This document shows, in pieces, positions 63,432-64,000 of a stretch of 64,000 nucleotides of DNA. Every line of letters begins with the position of its first letter. Within the stretch, counting starts at the first letter, position 1. Both the position numbers and the translations under genes were made by a program. This stretch comes from Thermithiobacillus plumbiphilus (lineage in GTDB: Bacteria; Pseudomonadota; Gammaproteobacteria; Acidithiobacillales; Thermithiobacillaceae), in NCBI RefSeq assembly GCF_038070005.1, contig NZ_JBBPCO010000009.1, forward strand, positions 62,001 through 126,000. Direction: 5' to 3'. The notes under the pieces are model-generated. The model was given only the letters and a program-made list of their open reading frames with translations, made no database searches and had not been told where the DNA came from.

Positions 63432-64000
63432 GTGCTCAATTCCCGTCTGGGCGTGGAACTGGCGTCAATCGCGACGGCATTCGTCCTGTTGCTGGCCGCG
63501 CCCCTCTATCTGTCGGATTTCTCCCTCAATCTGCTTGGGCAATTCCTGGCCCTGGCCATCCTGGCCATTGGCCTGGATCTGATCTGGGGCTATACCGGCA
63601 TCCTCAGCCTCGGTCAGGGCGTGTTCTTTGGGTTGGGCGCCTATGGCATGGCCATGTATCTCAAGCTCGCCGCACTCGGCCCAGGTGAGTTGCCGGACTT
63701 CATGACCTGGAGCGGCATCGAGGAACTGCCGGCCATCTGGCAGCCCTTTCAGTCCTTCCCCCTCACCCTGCTCCTGATCGTGCTGATCCCGGGTCTCCTG
63801 GCCTGGCTGCTGGGTGCACTGGTGTTCAGGAGCCGGATCAAGGGTGTCTATTTCTCCATTCTCACCCAGGCACTGGCCGTGATTGTGGCCACCCTGTTTG
63901 TGGACCAGCAGGAACTGACCGGTGGCAGTTCCGGCCTGACCAATTTTCAGTCCCTGTTCGGCATGCCGCTGAACGAGCCGGAAACCCAGGTCAGGCTCTA
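63432..64000 (+). CDS. urtC: Urea ABC transporter permease UrtC (3' end outside window)
   Basis: A frame open to the window edge starts at GTG 63432 behind AGGAGG. The first 189 residues show the UrtC/LivM pattern [38 protein letters not shown] and [18 protein letters not shown], with [12 protein letters not shown] near the visible end. UrtD and UrtE ATPase genes would be expected next. Confidence 0.93.
   Translation, partial: MLNSRLGVELASIATAFVLLLAAPLYLSDFSLNLLGQFLALAILAIGLDLIWGYTGILSLGQGVFFGLGAYGMAMYLKLAALGPGELPDFMTWSGIEELPAIWQPFQSFPLTLLLIVLIPGLLAWLLGALVFRSRIKGVYFSILTQALAVIVATLFVDQQELTGGSSGLTNFQSLFGMPLNEPETQVRL

Overview
The window reads as chromosome from a Gram-negative proteobacterium, most likely a gammaproteobacterium or a close relative such as Acidithiobacillia. 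The lon-hupB-ppiD order, the thiL-pgpA-cinA-thpR-recA-recX-alaS run, GluRS, FabI, ArfB, outer-membrane porins and lipoproteins all fit this. The assignment rests on gene content and order alone. Most of the window is GC-rich. The stretch from about 31.8 to 45.9 kb looks visibly more AT-rich and carries mobile-element debris.

Layout. 0-5.2 kb: the end of lon, hupB, tRNA-Val, tRNA-Asp, ppiD and, on the opposite strand, fabI. 5.2-12 kb (minus strand): an Opp/Dpp-type ABC importer, MltD, a small unknown gene and a thioredoxin-reductase-like ferredoxin-NADP reductase. 12-31.5 kb: housekeeping genes (gltX, thiL, pgpA, cinA-like, thpR, recA, recX, alaS, an endonuclease III, MscS, DAHP synthase, a two-component system, lysC, an MnmD-like methyltransferase) with several small proteins. 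31.5-33.1 kb: tRNA-Ser and tRNA-Arg, then a graveyard of IS3 fragments, a decayed RelE toxin with its Xre antitoxin, and a GNAT fragment. This looks like a genomic-island edge at tRNA-Arg.

33.1-45.9 kb: the most unusual part. A GntR/HutC regulator heads a cluster of an AprA-like flavoprotein, an AprB-like ferredoxin, a HEAT-repeat protein, a 7Fe ferredoxin, a nitrate/sulfonate/taurine-class ABC importer whose binding protein carries a NosL-like C-terminal domain, a 1178-residue protein that joins GltD-like and PyrK/FNR-like modules (the parts of NfnAB), and an OprD-like porin. A sigma-54 promoter precedes gntR. A 19-bp element matching at 18 positions lies before gntR and again before the 1178-residue gene, which suggests one regulon. 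I know of no described function for this gene set.

46.3-64 kb: a nitrogen-scavenging region. Two guanidine-I (ykkC) riboswitches, each followed by a terminator, control an importer/creatininase/glutamine-synthetase-like operon and a guanidine carboxylase/carboxyguanidine deiminase/allophanate hydrolase operon that continues into ureD and ureA. Both riboswitches, and also the porin-urtABC operon, are preceded by sigma-54 -24/-12 elements and NtrC-like dyads. This predicts a two-input control: nitrogen limitation through NtrC/RpoN, and guanidine through the riboswitch. The carboxylase annotated in many genomes as urea carboxylase is here best read as guanidine carboxylase. The window ends inside urtC.
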